Origin: Adiantum capillus-veneris
Taxonomy: Eukaryota; Streptophyta; Polypodiopsida; Polypodiales; Pteridaceae
DNA: 64,000 bases
Assembly: GCA_014529385.2 (NCBI GenBank)
Contig: CM043963.1
Span: 79,856,912 to 79,920,911 of the forward strand
Direction: 5' to 3'
A model generated the notes under the pieces. That model made no database searches. It saw only the letters and a program-made list of their open reading frames with translations, and had not been told where the DNA came from. This document shows positions 63,695-64,000 of this stretch, piece by piece. Positions within the stretch are counted from its first letter, which is position 1. The number at the start of each line of letters is the position of its first letter. Position numbers and translations under genes: made by a program.

Positions 63695-64000
63695 AGGTTT
63701 CCAGTTTCCGAAACCTTCAAAAATGTACTAAGCTTGAAAAACTTAATGGAAAATGCTATTGCAAGACTCCAAACACTAATTATTTTGGTATTTTTGGATT
63801 TATAAGCAGAGCTTTACTATGTCTAGAAATTTTCAGAATCTGATTCCGATAAAAACAGGAACAGTTATGGGACCTGGAAAATTACCATGGAAATTTAATT
63901 AATAACAAAAATTGAATGGTTTCATTTTAATCATTAGCAAAAGACTTCTTTACACCAAGGTTCTAGAGTTAAATAGGAAATTCCAAATTTCATCATGGAA
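63695..64000. other. Unassigned sequence interrupting the RE4 5' LTR
   Basis: Begins TGTAAGGTTTCCAGTTTCC, consistent with a TG-starting LTR or another insertion whose far end is outside the window. An 86-codon ORF spans the junction and is not credible. Confidence 0.4.

Overview
The window is nuclear DNA of a land plant and consists almost entirely of nested, mostly decayed transposable elements. The evidence for a plant is: several Ty3/gypsy elements of the Tat type (a degenerate gypsy RNase H followed by a second, intact-looking RNase H), a pentatricopeptide-repeat (PPR) gene remnant, a tRNA-derived SINE with A and B boxes, spliceosomal introns and plant-style CT/CA microsatellites. The style of the PPR remnant suggests a fern or other seedless plant, but that is only an inference. 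No cellular rRNA or tRNA genes, CRISPR arrays or bacterial features were seen.

Layout. 1-6.06 kb: internal part of retrotransposon RE1 (minus strand, cut by the window start), followed by its LTR end and CA repeats. 8.70-19.25 kb: RE2, a complete minus-strand element with two ~1.94 kb LTRs, inserted into a dead PPR gene (right flank 19.25-20.1 kb). 20.11-21.23 kb: inverted copy of the 5' part of an unrecognised multi-exon gene ('gene X'). 21.9-22.9 kb: long CT then CA microsatellite. 23.2-26.77 kb: RE3, a plus-strand decayed Tat-like element (LTR, PBS, leader, gag, protease) cut off by gene X. 26.77-42.06 kb: gene X, split by a 12,223-bp DNA transposon T1 (28,601-40,823; 25-bp inverted termini, CATT target duplication) that carries a DDD-type transposase on the plus strand, a reverse-strand set of accessory coding blocks (basic tail, coiled coil, RING-like, FCP1/HAD phosphatase-like), introns packed with AGTGGT motifs and a SINE. 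42.47-54.18 kb: a second large DNA transposon T2, hAT type, with an open 883-895 aa transposase on the plus strand, reverse-strand coiled-coil/RING and protein-kinase genes, a 175-bp satellite, and a 2,671-bp solo LTR inserted in that satellite. 54.2-54.9 kb: fragment of a minus-strand spliced gene with a 39-G tract in its intron. 54.90-63.69 kb: RE4, a minus-strand Tat-like element with a duplicated leader ORF, one copy split by a 1.3 kb TTAA transposon (T3). RE4's right LTR breaks off at 63,694.

The most interesting signals are these. (1) A conserved ~75-80 aa leader ORF sits between the primer-binding site and gag in all four retroelements, twice in RE4. (2) A hairpin in the LTRs has a compensatory stem change and is followed at once by TGGTGCCCC, a copy of the start of the primer-binding site. 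(3) Two unrelated large DNA transposons have the same plan: transposase rightward, reverse-strand coiled-coil/RING plus a phosphorylation-related enzyme (kinase in T2, HAD phosphatase-like in T1), and repeat arrays in introns or the subterminal region. (4) Insertions are nested and can be read precisely, including one whose removal would leave a continuous gene X exon.

Nearly all coding regions carry nonsense or frameshift changes. The exceptions are the T2 transposase, gag of RE1 and RE4 (each with an open N-terminal region) and several leader ORFs.
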